Assembly (NCBI RefSeq): GCF_051251695.1
Contig: NZ_JBPOEU010000008.1
Coordinates: forward strand, 1-64,000
Direction: 5' to 3'
DNA from: Maritalea sp051251695
Lineage (GTDB): Bacteria > Pseudomonadota > Alphaproteobacteria > Rhizobiales > Devosiaceae
Length of the DNA stretch: 64,000 nucleotides
Shown: piece by piece, positions 17,520 through 27,140 of the stretch
Position numbering within the stretch: the first letter of the stretch is position 1
Layout of the letters: the number at the start of each line of letters is the position of its first letter
Position numbers and translations under genes: made by a program
Notes under the pieces: model-generated
Told to the model about the DNA's origin: nothing
The model's database searches: none
The model's input: the letters and a program-made list of their open reading frames with translations, nothing else

Positions 17520-19055
17520 ATGCTTGAGGGTATTTTTATTGGGCTTACCACCGCCCTAACGCCAATGAATTTGGCTTTTGTTGTCGCTGGATGTCTTGTG
17601 GGGACATTCATTGGCATGTTGCCGGGTCTTGGCCCGATGTCTGCGATCGCTCTTATGATACCGGTTGCAGCAGGGTTGGACCCGGCGGCAGGCATTATTT
17701 TGATGGCTGCGGTTTATTATGGCGCCATTTTTGGCGGCTCGACGTCGTCGATTTTGATTAATGCGCCGGGGGTCGCCAGTACCGTCGCCACCTCGTTTGA
17801 TGGCTATCCGATGGCCAAGCAAGGCAAGGCTGGTAAGGCGTTGGCTATTGCGGCTTATTCGTCATTCTCAGGCGGTGTTATCGGTGCGATCCTATTGCTG
17901 ATTGCTGCTCCATTTTTGGCTAGTGTTTCCTTATCGTTTCACTCAACCGACTATTTTGCTTTGATGGTTTTGGGGCTTACTGCGGTTGCTGCGTTTGCGG
18001 GGCAGGGTAATGTTTTAAAAGCCATGTTGATGACGGTTATCGGCTTGATGCTGTCAACTGTGGGGACCGATCAGACGCAAGGCATTCAACGCTTTACGTT
18101 GGGCATGATTGATTTGCTTGATGGTGTGTCGTTCTTGTTGTTGGTGATGGCAACGTTTGCTCTATCTGAAGCGCTGATGGCTATTTTGAAGCCTAAGAAC
18201 GATGAGGATCGTATCAAGGAAAAAGAAGCTTCCTCCAACCTTGGGTCTATGAAAATTAGCCGTGAGGAAGTGAAAGAAATGGCACCTGTGATTGGACGTT
18301 CGTCTATTATGGGCTTTCTGATTGGCGTGTTGCCGGGCGCTGGTGCGACCATTGCTAGCTTCTTGGCTTATGGAACTGAGCAACGACTTGCTGGCCCAGA
18401 AAAGGGCAAGCTTTTTGGTAAGGGCTCTATTCGTGGGTTGGCTGCTCCAGAGACTGCAAACAATGCGGCTGCCACGGGTTCTTTCGTCCCCTTGCTCACC
18501 CTCGGTATTCCGGGCTCAGGTACAACAGCGATCATGCTTGGTGCTCTGATTGGGTATGGCATTCAGCCCGGACCTCGACTTTACATTGATCAGCCAGAAG
18601 TTTTCTGGGCGGTTATCGTTTCGATGTGGATCGGTAACATTATTCTGTTGGTCTTGAACCTGCCGCTCATTCCTTACATCGCTAAGGTTTTGGCAATTCC
18701 GGCACGTTTTCTGTTGCCATTGATTTTGTTCTTCTCATTGATCGGGGTTTACTTCGTCAGTTTCAATACGTTTGATATTCAACTTATGATCATATTCGCC
18801 ATTGCAGCGGTTGTGCTGCGACTGCTTGATTTCCCATTGGCACCAATGATCTTGGGCTTCATTCTTGGCGGCATGATGGAAGAGAATTTACGTCGTGCTT
18901 TGCTGATCAATGATGACAGCTGGTCGTTCCTTTGGGAGCGTGAACTAACGCTTTCAATTCTGGTTATTGCCGGTTTGACCTTGTTTGTTCCAATGCTTAT
19001 GCCGCTTTATCAAAAGTGGCGTAAAAATGCGGACCGGGCAGGTGAGGGCGGCTAG
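17520..19055 (+). CDS. TTT transporter large permease (TctA-like)
   Basis: 511-residue permease with about 11-12 helices. The duplicated TctA motif is clear: GTFIGMLPGLGPMSAIALMI near residue 29 and GFLIGVLPGAGATIASFLAY near residue 265. GGSTSSILINAPG and LLTLGIPGSGTTAIMLGAL also match. It ends the tctCBA-type operon and is followed by a short gap before the convergent lldD. The two-component pair at 22.7 kb resembles TctD-TctE and might regulate this transporter, though it is not adjacent. Confidence 0.95.
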   Translation: MLEGIFIGLTTALTPMNLAFVVAGCLVGTFIGMLPGLGPMSAIALMIPVAAGLDPAAGIILMAAVYYGAIFGGSTSSILINAPGVASTVATSFDGYPMAKQGKAGKALAIAAYSSFSGGVIGAILLLIAAPFLASVSLSFHSTDYFALMVLGLTAVAAFAGQGNVLKAMLMTVIGLMLSTVGTDQTQGIQRFTLGMIDLLDGVSFLLLVMATFALSEALMAILKPKNDEDRIKEKEASSNLGSMKISREEVKEMAPVIGRSSIMGFLIGVLPGAGATIASFLAYGTEQRLAGPEKGKLFGKGSIRGLAAPETANNAAATGSFVPLLTLGIPGSGTTAIMLGALIGYGIQPGPRLYIDQPEVFWAVIVSMWIGNIILLVLNLPLIPYIAKVLAIPARFLLPLILFFSLIGVYFVSFNTFDIQLMIIFAIAAVVLRLLDFPLAPMILGFILGGMMEENLRRALLINDDSWSFLWERELTLSILVIAGLTLFVPMLMPLYQKWRKNADRAGEGG

Positions 19056-19152
19056 AAAAATTGCCCAGGCTATTGGGAACGCCTTGGTAAAATAAAAACT
19101 CCCAACCCTTCTCCTATTGGCGTCGGTTCAATTCATTTGGATCGGCGCTTTT

Positions 19153-20298
19153 TTATCTAAAGAGCAATTTGTCGCTGGTGAGCTGGTCGACCGAAGATGC
19201 GCCCATCAATATCATGCCACGGCGAATTTCTGCGCGCATCAATTCCAGTGCCCGTTCAACGCCGGGTTGTCCGGCTGCCGCCAAAGGAAACAGATAAAAC
19301 CGTCCGCCGCCAACCGCTTTTGCGCCGAGCGCCAACGCTTTAAGCACATGGGTGCCGCGCTGCACGCCGCTATCCATGATGACGTCCAATCGGTCACCTA
19401 CGGCGTCAACAATTGCTGCCAGTTGATCAAAAGATGAGCGTGAACCATCAAGCTGTCGACCACCATGGTTTGAAATGATGATGCCTGTGCAGCCTATGTC
19501 TGCGGCTTTTTTTGCGTCTTCAACTGACATGATGCCTTTGATGCAGAACTGTCCGTCCCATTCTTTGACCATTTGCGCCACATCGTCCCAAGAAATAGAA
19601 GGATCAAGCATCTCGGTGAAATAGGAACTGATGGATTTAGCCCCACCGCCCATATCCACATGATAGTCGAGTTGGGGCAGGCTGAATTTTTCATGGGTGA
19701 CATAGTTCAGACCCCAAATGGGCTTGAGAACAAATTGGGCCAACCCGCCAACGCTCAGTTTAAAAGGGATAGAAAACCCAGTGCGCAGATCGCGTTCACG
19801 ATTGCCGCCAACAATGGCATCAACGGTAAGCATCATCACGTTGATCCCTGCGTCTTTGGCGCGTTGCAGCATGGCTTTGTTCAAGCCGCGATCTTTATGG
19901 AAATAGAATTGGTAGGCTTGGGGCGTATCATATTTTTCGCGGAGTTCTTCCATGGAAACAGTGCCCAGCGAGGAGACACCAAACATGGTGCCAAATTTAT
20001 TCGCGGCAGCCGCAACAGCGCGTTCCCCATCGTGATGAAATAGACGTTGAAGAGCTGTGGGAGAGCAGTAAATCGGCATGTCGAGCTTTTGGCCCATAAC
20101 GGTTACCGACATATCCACGTCCGTAATGCCGTTCAAAACATCAGGAACCAAATCGCATTCATCAAAGCTCGCTGTATTGCGACGATAAGTGACCTCGTCG
20201 TCCGCAGCGCCATCAATGTAGTTGAAAATGGGTGAGGGCAGCCTGCGTTTTGCGAGTTTTCGGAAGTCTTGAAAATTATGACAATCAGTAAGACGCAT
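19153..20298 (-). CDS. lldD: FMN-dependent L-lactate dehydrogenase
   Basis: 381-residue alpha-hydroxy-acid dehydrogenase that oxidises L-lactate to pyruvate and passes electrons to quinone. Seen are FNYIDGAADDEVTYRRNTAS near residue 25, PIYCSPTALQRLFHHDGERA, the FMN-site TVDAIVGGNRERDLRTGF, and the catalytic IISNHGGRQLDGSRSSFDQL around residues 275-295 with the essential His-Gly-Gly-Arg. Close relatives act on lactate, glycolate or mandelate. Lactate is favoured by the FadR-type regulator located 53 bp upstream on the same strand, the arrangement of lldR-lldD. Confidence 0.88.
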   Translation of the reverse strand: MRLTDCHNFQDFRKLAKRRLPSPIFNYIDGAADDEVTYRRNTASFDECDLVPDVLNGITDVDMSVTVMGQKLDMPIYCSPTALQRLFHHDGERAVAAAANKFGTMFGVSSLGTVSMEELREKYDTPQAYQFYFHKDRGLNKAMLQRAKDAGINVMMLTVDAIVGGNRERDLRTGFSIPFKLSVGGLAQFVLKPIWGLNYVTHEKFSLPQLDYHVDMGGGAKSISSYFTEMLDPSISWDDVAQMVKEWDGQFCIKGIMSVEDAKKAADIGCTGIIISNHGGRQLDGSRSSFDQLAAIVDAVGDRLDVIMDSGVQRGTHVLKALALGAKAVGGGRFYLFPLAAAGQPGVERALELMRAEIRRGMILMGASSVDQLTSDKLLFR

Positions 20299-20351
20299 AG
20301 GTCTCTCCCATCGTTTTGTGACGGCAAGCTATCGCATGATCGTTGATAAGG

Positions 20352-21146
20352 TCAAGTTTGTTTACCTCTTGAAATCAATCGTCTGTGGTTTGCAATTTGT
20401 TCTCGTCGGTTACGATCTTGCTCCAATAAATAGGATCGCTCTAAAAAGTCGATATGAGCACGGGCCGCCTTGCGCGCACTCTCTGGTTTTCCCTGAATAA
20501 TTGCCTGATGGATTGCGCGATGTTGGAGCAATAAAAGTTCATTCGCCGCGCCTCCATCTGCAACGCGCAAAACTCGGCGGTTGTAGAACAAGTTCTGCCG
20601 TGTTAGCGCGTAAATAGACGACATCGTGTGGACCAGCAGTGAATTGTGACTAGCATCAACAATTGCTGCATGAAAGCGAATATCTGCTTCCTCTGAGGCG
20701 TCAAAGTTGTCACATTCGTGGGCAGCTTCAAGCTCTTCCATGATGGCATTCAGGGTCTCTTTGTCGATGTCGGTAGCACGCTCCGCTGCGAGTGCGCTGG
20801 CGAACTGCTCCTGTTCTCTTCGGAACTCAAGATAGTCCAAAAACGCACTGGCATGCCGCGAGTAAAGATCGATAAGGGCAGGGGACATTGCCGAGCCGAT
20901 AAGCGGCGCAACAAACGTGCCTTCACCATGCCGAGAAATGATGAGGTCATTTTCTTCGAGCAGTTTAAGCGCTTCGCGAACTTTTGGTCGCGAAGCAGAC
21001 ATTTGTTCAGCGAGGTCACGTTCTGATGGTAATTTGTATCCGTCTCGCAGCACCCCGTTCAAAATAAGGGCTTCGATCTGATCAACAACCGCATCAACAA
21101 TTGAACTGTGATCAACGGGTTTGAATATTGTGTCGCGAAAGCCCAC
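20352..21146 (-). CDS. FadR-subfamily GntR regulator, LldR-like
   Basis: 264 residues from GTG 21146 (AGGAAA upstream). The N-terminal GntR winged helix reads LPSERDLAEQMSASRPKVRE and LKLLEENDLIISRHGEGTFV; the C-terminal FCD domain has the metal-binding arrangement DASEEADIRFHAAIVDASHN and later HRAIHQAII. It is transcribed with the lactate dehydrogenase gene after 53 bp, so it is probably the lactate-responsive LldR/PdhR-like regulator of that gene. I could not find a clear TGGTnnnACCA operator in the flanking gaps. Confidence 0.85.
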   Translation of the reverse strand: MGFRDTIFKPVDHSSIVDAVVDQIEALILNGVLRDGYKLPSERDLAEQMSASRPKVREALKLLEENDLIISRHGEGTFVAPLIGSAMSPALIDLYSRHASAFLDYLEFRREQEQFASALAAERATDIDKETLNAIMEELEAAHECDNFDASEEADIRFHAAIVDASHNSLLVHTMSSIYALTRQNLFYNRRVLRVADGGAANELLLLQHRAIHQAIIQGKPESARKAARAHIDFLERSYLLEQDRNRREQIANHRRLISRGKQT

Positions 21147-21228
21147 GTTTGTTTCCTGTCAGAGTGGTAAAATAAATTGTCCACCCATTGTGCGAGCTTA
21201 AGGCATTCGTTTCAATCACAAAAATGCG

Positions 21229-21636
21229 CTATTTCGGAAACTCGTCAAAAGCGGGCGCGTCTTTTATCCAGTCATGCCAAGGAGCTCTGTCGTGCCAAAA
21301 AATGCGCTTGCCTTGGTCTTTATCTGGCGTTTCATCCAACGATCCAGCAGGCACAATGGTGAAGGTCTTTTTCAAATTCACGTATGGTAAGCCCGATCCG
21401 CATTTCTTGCAAAATGCTTTTGCTATGCTTCGTGTGGGATGGCGGAAAGTTTCGACGTCACCTTGTCCTGTATGCCAAGTCACAGCGTCCGGCGCTGCAA
21501 ATAGGTTTGACGCGTGTGCCGATCCTGTGATTTTGCGGCATTGACTGCAGTGACAAAAATAAAAGTTTCTGAATTGGTTTTCTACATCAAATGTAACACT
21601 GCCGCATAAGCAGCTTCCTGCAATTTTGTCGTTCAT
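21229..21636 (-). CDS. GFA-domain protein (glutathione-dependent formaldehyde-activating fold)
   Basis: 135 residues from ATG 21636; an in-frame TTG at 21651 is less likely. The zinc-binding Cys pattern is complete: GSCLCGSVTF at residues 8-17, FCHCSQCRKITGS near 27-39, and FCKKCGSG near 84-91. GFA proteins bind S-hydroxymethylglutathione or are of unknown role; most are not Gfa itself. It stands alone between lldR and the SDR. It is one of three GFA genes in the window, the others being at 50.9 and 54.5 kb. Confidence 0.88.
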   Translation of the reverse strand: MNDKIAGSCLCGSVTFDVENQFRNFYFCHCSQCRKITGSAHASNLFAAPDAVTWHTGQGDVETFRHPTRSIAKAFCKKCGSGLPYVNLKKTFTIVPAGSLDETPDKDQGKRIFWHDRAPWHDWIKDAPAFDEFPK

Positions 21637-21835
21637 ATTCCTGCCCCGCAATTTTTTATTGGATGAACTTGATCATAAGGAATTCCTCCAAGAAGTCTTC
21701 GCAGTATTGTGACTAAAGCCGCTCACATTTTGGTGTTGTTCAACTTGTCAGGCGTTGCGCAGAAGCATAGGCTTACCCCAAAGATTGAAACAGAGTTTCA
21801 GACAAACAAATTCGAACAAATTGGGTGCGGAAAAT

Positions 21836-22624
21836 ATGGATTTAGGACTAAGCGATAAGCGAGCTCTCGTGTTGGCATCCAGCCAAGGTCTCGGCCTTTC
21901 TGTTGCAACATCCTTGGTGCGCGAGGGAGCTCACGTTGTGATCAGCTGTCGTTCGGCACAAAAGCTGGAAACGGTGGTGCGAGAACTAAACGAGATGGGG
22001 CCGGGTAAAGCGGATTTCGTCGAGGCTGATTTGTCGATGCAAGGCGCTGCGGCTAATCTTTATGCTGAGGCGAAGGCGAAACTCGGGCAAGTTGATATTT
22101 TGGTGAATAATACTGGCGGTCCGCCTCCCGGTGTCACCACAGCGCCAGACGCTGATACATGGCGTGCCTATTTTGACACGATGATTTTGCGCGTTATTGA
22201 GATGACCAATTTTTGTCTGCCAGACATGCAGGCCAATAGTTGGGGGCGTGTTTTGACCATTGCCTCTTCAGGTGTCGAGCAACCCATTCCAAACTTGGCC
22301 ATGTCGAATACGTTGCGGTCTTCACTTGTGGGGTGGAGTAAATCGTTGGCCAATGAAGTGGCGAAATATGACATCACCTCAAACATGCAATTGCCGGGGC
22401 GCATATTGACCGCGCGGCTTGATCAATTGGACGGCGGAAATGCCGAACGTACGGGCAGAACTCTGGAAGCTGTGCGGGCTGAAAATGAAGCGCAAATTCC
22501 AGTTGGTCGCTATGGGCGGACCGAGGAGTTTGGCGATCTAGCAGCGTTTTTAGTTTCTGAGCGCGCAAGCTATGTCAACGGATCTGTGATCCGCTGCGAT
22601 GGTGGAGCAACCAAAGGCATCTAA
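21836..22624 (+). CDS. SDR-family protein with imperfect catalytic motif
   Basis: 263 residues from ATG 21836; the frame is open back to 21755 but similarity to SDRs begins here. The nucleotide loop is ASSQGLG (residues 14-20) instead of TGxxxGIG. NNTGGPPPG near 91 matches SDR beta-4. After the serine-containing IASSG segment the expected YxxxK is missing: the stretch reads PIPNLAMSNTLRSSLVGWSK. It resembles the subgroup of beta-ketoacyl-reductase-like SDRs known to deviate from the catalytic tetrad. Function unknown. It is divergent from the GFA gene and 59 bp before the response regulator. Confidence 0.85.
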   Translation: MDLGLSDKRALVLASSQGLGLSVATSLVREGAHVVISCRSAQKLETVVRELNEMGPGKADFVEADLSMQGAAANLYAEAKAKLGQVDILVNNTGGPPPGVTTAPDADTWRAYFDTMILRVIEMTNFCLPDMQANSWGRVLTIASSGVEQPIPNLAMSNTLRSSLVGWSKSLANEVAKYDITSNMQLPGRILTARLDQLDGGNAERTGRTLEAVRAENEAQIPVGRYGRTEEFGDLAAFLVSERASYVNGSVIRCDGGATKGI

Positions 22625-22683
22625 TGTGCCGTGGGTTTCTATTGTTGGTTGCGGTAGTACGGCGATAAAATTGAGGAGTAGAA

Positions 22684-23352
22684 GTGCGGTTTTTGTTGGT
22701 TGAAGACAATATGCAGTTGGCTGCAGCGCTAAAAAAGAGATTTGCGTTGGATGGCCATGTTGTCGACCATGCGCAAGATCTACGCGATGCGGCGACCAGC
22801 ACTTCAACCGTCGCTTATGATTTGATTTTGCTGGATATTATGCTGCCGGATGGCGACGGGCGATCATTTTTGAAAACCCATCGGTCGAAAGCTGAACGCA
22901 CACCGGTGATCGTTCTTACTGCTCGTTCTGAAGTCTCCGACCGTGTGGGGCTGCTCGATTTGGGTGCCGATGATTACATCACCAAGCCGTTTGATTTTTC
23001 AGAACTTGAGGCCCGGTGTCGTGCGGTTTTGCGGCGGCAGGGGGGGAGCGTCAACAATGCGCGCGAATTTGGTGATCTGGTATTTGATCCGTCAACTGGC
23101 ATATTGCGGGTCGGTGCAGACGAACGCGCTTTGCGCAATCGGGAATTGCGACTTCTTGAGGTGTTTTTTGGTGCGCCCGGGCAGATTTTTTCGAAGAATT
23201 ATTTGATGGACCGGTTGTTCTCTTTTGACGAGGAAGTGTCCGAAAATGCCATTGAAGTTTATGTCGGGCGGTTGCGCAAGAAGCTCGAAGGTTCTGAAGT
23301 GCGGCTCGAAACCGTTCGCGGTTTGGGGTACAGGATGATCCAACGATCATGA
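22684..23352 (+). CDS. OmpR-type response regulator (TctD-like)
   Basis: 222 residues from GTG 22684 (GAGGAG upstream). The receiver domain has the acidic pair VEDN (residues 6-9), the phospho-acceptor aspartate in LILLDIMLPDGDG near residue 51, and the lysine in DYITKPFDFSELEAR near 101. The C-terminal winged helix runs from about 125 and ends with IEVYVGRLRKKLEGSEVRLE and TVRGLGYRM. The stop overlaps the kinase start by 4 bp. It forms a functional pair with the kinase and probably serves the solute-binding protein encoded next. Confidence 0.92.
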   Translation: MRFLLVEDNMQLAAALKKRFALDGHVVDHAQDLRDAATSTSTVAYDLILLDIMLPDGDGRSFLKTHRSKAERTPVIVLTARSEVSDRVGLLDLGADDYITKPFDFSELEARCRAVLRRQGGSVNNAREFGDLVFDPSTGILRVGADERALRNRELRLLEVFFGAPGQIFSKNYLMDRLFSFDEEVSENAIEVYVGRLRKKLEGSEVRLETVRGLGYRMIQRS

Positions 23353-24734
23353 TCCGGTTTTTTGCGACCAGTTCTATTCGTCGGCGATTGGTGGCCCAAC
23401 TCAGCATAATCGCTGCTTTGCTATCGATCGTGTTCTTTTTGGCCGTACGGTCAGTTGCTGAGGGCGCTGCAGCGGATACACAAGATAATGTTCTCGCAGC
23501 CTCTGCGACGTCGATTGCCGACGCTCTATATTCTGAACGCGGCAATGTGCGGGTTGAATTGCCCTATTCAGCGCTTTCGATGTTGGGGGCAATTTCTGAA
23601 GATCGGGTCTTTTATCGCATTGTTGCCGATGGTGAAACGGTGACCGGATATGACGATCTCCAGGTGCCAGATATCGGTGCCGACAGGCTTCGCGCTCAGT
23701 TTGTTACGGCTCAGTATAAAGGCGAGGAAGTCCGCCTTGTTTCGCTTGCTCGAGCCGTGAGCAGCGGAGATCGCGCAGCAGAAGTACAAGTTGTTGTAGC
23801 CCAAACACAACGCGGGTTAGCGGCGATATCATCTCAAATCACCACAACGGCGATGGCCGTTGCCATTGGTTTTTTCTTGATGGCAACCGCTTTAAGTCTT
23901 TTTGCGGCTCAAAGCGCAGTGGCACCGCTAAAACGTCTTGCCCAATCGGTTGCGCGGCGCGGCCCCAAAGACTTGCGCTCGGTGGTCACGAAAACGCCAG
24001 GAGAGTTGGTTCCTCTGGTGGATGCGCTTAATAATTTCATGGGTCGCTTGCGGTCTTCACTGACGCGCTCTGAGGATTTTATTGCTGAAGCTGCGCACCG
24101 GGTGCGGACGCCATTAGCGACAGTGCGCACGCAGGCCGAAGTTGTTTATCGGCAAATGGAGCGGGCGGAAAACCGTAAAGCATTGCGCGAAATGATCAGG
24201 GCTGTTGACGAAAGTTCAAGATCGGCGGGGCAGTTATTAGACCACGCCATGGTGACGTTTAGAACTGATCAGCTTGAAAAAAGCGAAGTTGAGCTGGGGG
24301 ACATCGCCAAAGAAATCTGCCAGCGGCTTAGGCCAACCGCAGAGCTAAAAGATATCGACATTGTTTTGGAACAGTCCCCAAACGAAGTACCTATTTTGGC
24401 TGATCGTATACTCATCCAAAATGCGGTGCGCAATATTATGGACAACGCCATCAAATATTCGCCGGTCGAAAGTACGATAAATGTACAAGTATCAAAATCC
24501 AACAAAGTGATGAAATTGTCCATAACCGATGAAGGACGTGGGTTTGGTGGTATGGACGCCACCAAGCTGACCAAGCGCTTTTCCCGAGGATCTAACGTTG
24601 ATGATGTTGTTGGTTCCGGGCTTGGGCTAACGATCGCAGACGAAGTGGCTCAGGCCCATAATGGCCGACTGGAAGTTGGCGAGAACCTAAAAGGCAGAGG
24701 CGCATGCGTATCCTTGATTTTCGACTTGTCTTAG
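23349..24734 (+). CDS. Sensor histidine kinase (TctE-like)
   Basis: 461-residue membrane kinase. A first helix at about residues 14-34, a periplasmic region of about 120 residues and a second helix near 160-182 are followed by a HAMP-like linker. The phospho-accepting H-box reads FIAEAAHRVRTPLATVRTQA near residue 247, with Arg after His where Glu or Gln is usual. The N-box is NAVRNIMDNAIKYSP and the G-boxes are DEGRGFGG and GSGLGLTI. Overlaps of 4 bp with the regulator and 31 bp with the binding protein show a tight three-gene operon. Confidence 0.93.
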   Translation: MIRFFATSSIRRRLVAQLSIIAALLSIVFFLAVRSVAEGAAADTQDNVLAASATSIADALYSERGNVRVELPYSALSMLGAISEDRVFYRIVADGETVTGYDDLQVPDIGADRLRAQFVTAQYKGEEVRLVSLARAVSSGDRAAEVQVVVAQTQRGLAAISSQITTTAMAVAIGFFLMATALSLFAAQSAVAPLKRLAQSVARRGPKDLRSVVTKTPGELVPLVDALNNFMGRLRSSLTRSEDFIAEAAHRVRTPLATVRTQAEVVYRQMERAENRKALREMIRAVDESSRSAGQLLDHAMVTFRTDQLEKSEVELGDIAKEICQRLRPTAELKDIDIVLEQSPNEVPILADRILIQNAVRNIMDNAIKYSPVESTINVQVSKSNKVMKLSITDEGRGFGGMDATKLTKRFSRGSNVDDVVGSGLGLTIADEVAQAHNGRLEVGENLKGRGACVSLIFDLS

Positions 24735-25753
24735 CGCTGTTGCTAACAATCGCGGTGCTGCCTATTTCGCACGTCTTCGGGTTTGAAGAGGAAGAGCGAA
24801 AATACTATTCGGCCGAAAATGGACAGGAATTATTGTCTGTTCTATCCACAGCGGATATCGACGTGTTCGAGCCGATTATATTGGCGTTTCAGCGCGAAAA
24901 TCCTTCAATCAATATCGAATATGTAACCACCGGAAGTACGGAGTTGATGAAGGCGATTTACGTCGAGAACGCGCAGTTCGATTTGGTCATTTCTTCGGCG
25001 ATGGATTTGCAAACAAAACTGGCGAATGATGGTTTTGCTCGGGACTATTCGTCTGAGGCAACGTCTTCGTTGCCCGACTGGGCGGTTTGGCGTGATCAGC
25101 TATTTGGTTTCACGCAAGAACCGGCGGTGATGGTGATTTCCAAAGCTGCATTTAAAAATGTAGGTGTGCCACACACGCGCCAAGAACTAATTGAGACGTT
25201 GCGGAACAATCCCGAGACATTCGCAGGACGAGTTGGAACATATGACGTGCGAATTTCGGGATTGGGTTACCTGTTCGCAACTCAAGATTCTCGGAACACG
25301 GAAAGCTTCTGGCGTCTAACGGAAGTCATGGGCCGGCTCGACGCAAAATTATATTGTTGCTCGGGCGGCATGATTGCAGATGTTGCTTCGGGTAAACTGG
25401 CGCTGGCCTATAACGTTTTGGGCAGCTATGCGGAAAGCCAATTAGCCGGGACAGATGGGCTTGAAATTATTCCGCTTGATGACTTTGTTGGCGTCATGCT
25501 GCGCACTGCACTTATTCCCACCGGTGCTAAAAATGCAAGCGCTGCGGGGCGAATGATTGATTTTCTCGTCCGGCTTGAAGGACACCCAGAGCTCTCTGCC
25601 CAAACCGGTTTGCCGCCAATTCAGCGTGTGGCGCAATCCACTGGGACCGTTTTACGGCCAATTCGGCTTGGCCCCGGACTGCTGGTGTTTTTGGACAAGC
25701 TTCGTCGCGAAACTTTTGTTCGCAGTTGGACCAGCTCAATTGAGCAAAACTAA
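24704..25753 (+). CDS. Orphan type-2 periplasmic binding protein in two-component operon
   Basis: 349 residues with a signal peptide (RILDFRLVLALLLTIAVLPI, cleavage near the GFEEE segment). The mature protein resembles iron(III)/polyamine-type ABC receptors: LLSVLSTADIDVFEPIILAF, IEYVTTGSTELMKAI and FDLVISSAMDLQTKLANDGF. It overlaps the kinase gene by 31 bp, so it is co-translated with the kinase. No permease or ATPase follows. A sensing partner for the kinase's periplasmic domain is therefore more likely than transport. The ligand is unknown. The next gene follows closely but has its own ribosome site. Confidence 0.85.
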   Translation: MRILDFRLVLALLLTIAVLPISHVFGFEEEERKYYSAENGQELLSVLSTADIDVFEPIILAFQRENPSINIEYVTTGSTELMKAIYVENAQFDLVISSAMDLQTKLANDGFARDYSSEATSSLPDWAVWRDQLFGFTQEPAVMVISKAAFKNVGVPHTRQELIETLRNNPETFAGRVGTYDVRISGLGYLFATQDSRNTESFWRLTEVMGRLDAKLYCCSGGMIADVASGKLALAYNVLGSYAESQLAGTDGLEIIPLDDFVGVMLRTALIPTGAKNASAAGRMIDFLVRLEGHPELSAQTGLPPIQRVAQSTGTVLRPIRLGPGLLVFLDKLRRETFVRSWTSSIEQN

Positions 25754-25826
25754 GTGATTGACGTTTACTCTCGAATTTGTTCTTCTTTTGTTCAATTTTG
25801 GGATTAAGCAAGGGGGCGGAGATAAC

Positions 25827-26996
25827 ATGCTGGAAATCAACAATAAACAAGCACGTTGGTTCTGGCTGAACAAGAATCTGTTGGCGAAACCGCCTACCGG
25901 GGCGTTTGATCTAATGCAAACCGTCAAAGATCTGGGGTTTGTGCAAATTGACACCATTCAAAATGTTGCGCGCGCTCATCATCACATACTTTGGAGCCGC
26001 AACCAGAACTATCGCTCGAAGGTGATTGATAAGCATCTGGGACGATCTGGTGATCTGTTCGAGCACTTTACCCATGACGCATCGATGATCCCAACTGCGT
26101 TTTTTCCCATGTGGCGAAGACAGTTTACGCGGATGGAAGAATATATCCATAAACGCGGATGGCATGAGGATATTTTGGCCACTGATTTGCGCGATCAGGT
26201 TCGAGAAAGAATTTTAAGGGAAGGTCCGCTTTCCACCGAGGCATTTGATACAAAAATTGAAGGTGAAAAGAAGATGTGGGCCCGCCCACCGCACAAGCGT
26301 ATGCTTGATTTTATGTGGTATGCGGGCGAACTTTCCACGTCTCATCGTAAAGGGTTTCGCAAATATTATGACCTGATGGAGCGTGTTGTGCCCGAAGCAA
26401 TTTTGAATACGGAGTTGTCGGCGCAAGAACAGATTGATTGGCTTTGCAATGCCGCGCTGGAGCGTTTGGGTGTTGCAAATTTGAGCGAGATTCGAAAATT
26501 TTGGGACGCAGTAAGCCCATCTGAGGTGAAAGAGTGGGCGGCAAAATCAGATTTGGAACCGGTCAAAGTGCAGGCCCATGATGGCAGTTGGGCCGAGATG
26601 TTTGCGCCAGCTGATATTGAAGCGAGTATGAACGCGGCAATAAAACCGACGTCTAGATTGCGCATAATCAATCCGTTCGACCCCGCAATTCGAGACCGTG
26701 ACCGACTGAAACGCTTGTTTGGATTTGATTATACGATTGAGATATTTGTGCCGGCGCATAAACGGGTTTGGGGATATTACGTTTATCCATTGTTGCAAGA
26801 CGATCGGTTTGTTGGCCGGATTGAACTTAAAGCGGATCGAAAGAAATCTGAGTTGAACGTTGTCGCATTCTGGCCAGAAGGCAAGGTGAAGTGGACACCA
26901 AAAAGGCATGAGGCGTTGAAGAAGGAATTGGCTCGGTTTGCCAAATTTGGTGGCGTTGAAACAGTGAGTTGGAACTGTGATCAGCTTGCTCTTTAA
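25827..26996 (+). CDS. YcaQ-like winged-helix DNA glycosylase family protein
   Basis: 389 residues from ATG 25827, chosen because GGGGGCGGAG stands just upstream; the frame is open back to 25758. The start INNKQARWFWLNKNLLA, the motif GFVQIDTIQNVARAHHHILW and the C-terminal RLFGFDYTIEIFVPAHKRVW match the HTH_42/YcaQ family, whose E. coli member unhooks DNA interstrand crosslinks. The QIDT segment resembles the active-site region reported for that family. It is not obviously linked in function to its neighbours. Confidence 0.85.
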   Translation: MLEINNKQARWFWLNKNLLAKPPTGAFDLMQTVKDLGFVQIDTIQNVARAHHHILWSRNQNYRSKVIDKHLGRSGDLFEHFTHDASMIPTAFFPMWRRQFTRMEEYIHKRGWHEDILATDLRDQVRERILREGPLSTEAFDTKIEGEKKMWARPPHKRMLDFMWYAGELSTSHRKGFRKYYDLMERVVPEAILNTELSAQEQIDWLCNAALERLGVANLSEIRKFWDAVSPSEVKEWAAKSDLEPVKVQAHDGSWAEMFAPADIEASMNAAIKPTSRLRIINPFDPAIRDRDRLKRLFGFDYTIEIFVPAHKRVWGYYVYPLLQDDRFVGRIELKADRKKSELNVVAFWPEGKVKWTPKRHEALKKELARFAKFGGVETVSWNCDQLAL

Positions 26997-27140
26997 AGCG
27001 GGTGAATTTGACCGCATTGAGAAATTTTCGGGGCATGAGCTCAAACATCATGGAAATTGTCGGTTTCTGGTACATCTAACTTCCTCAAATGCGCGGTGCG
27101 CGTTAATGAAGTGGGATGAATAATATGGAGCTTTGTAAAC

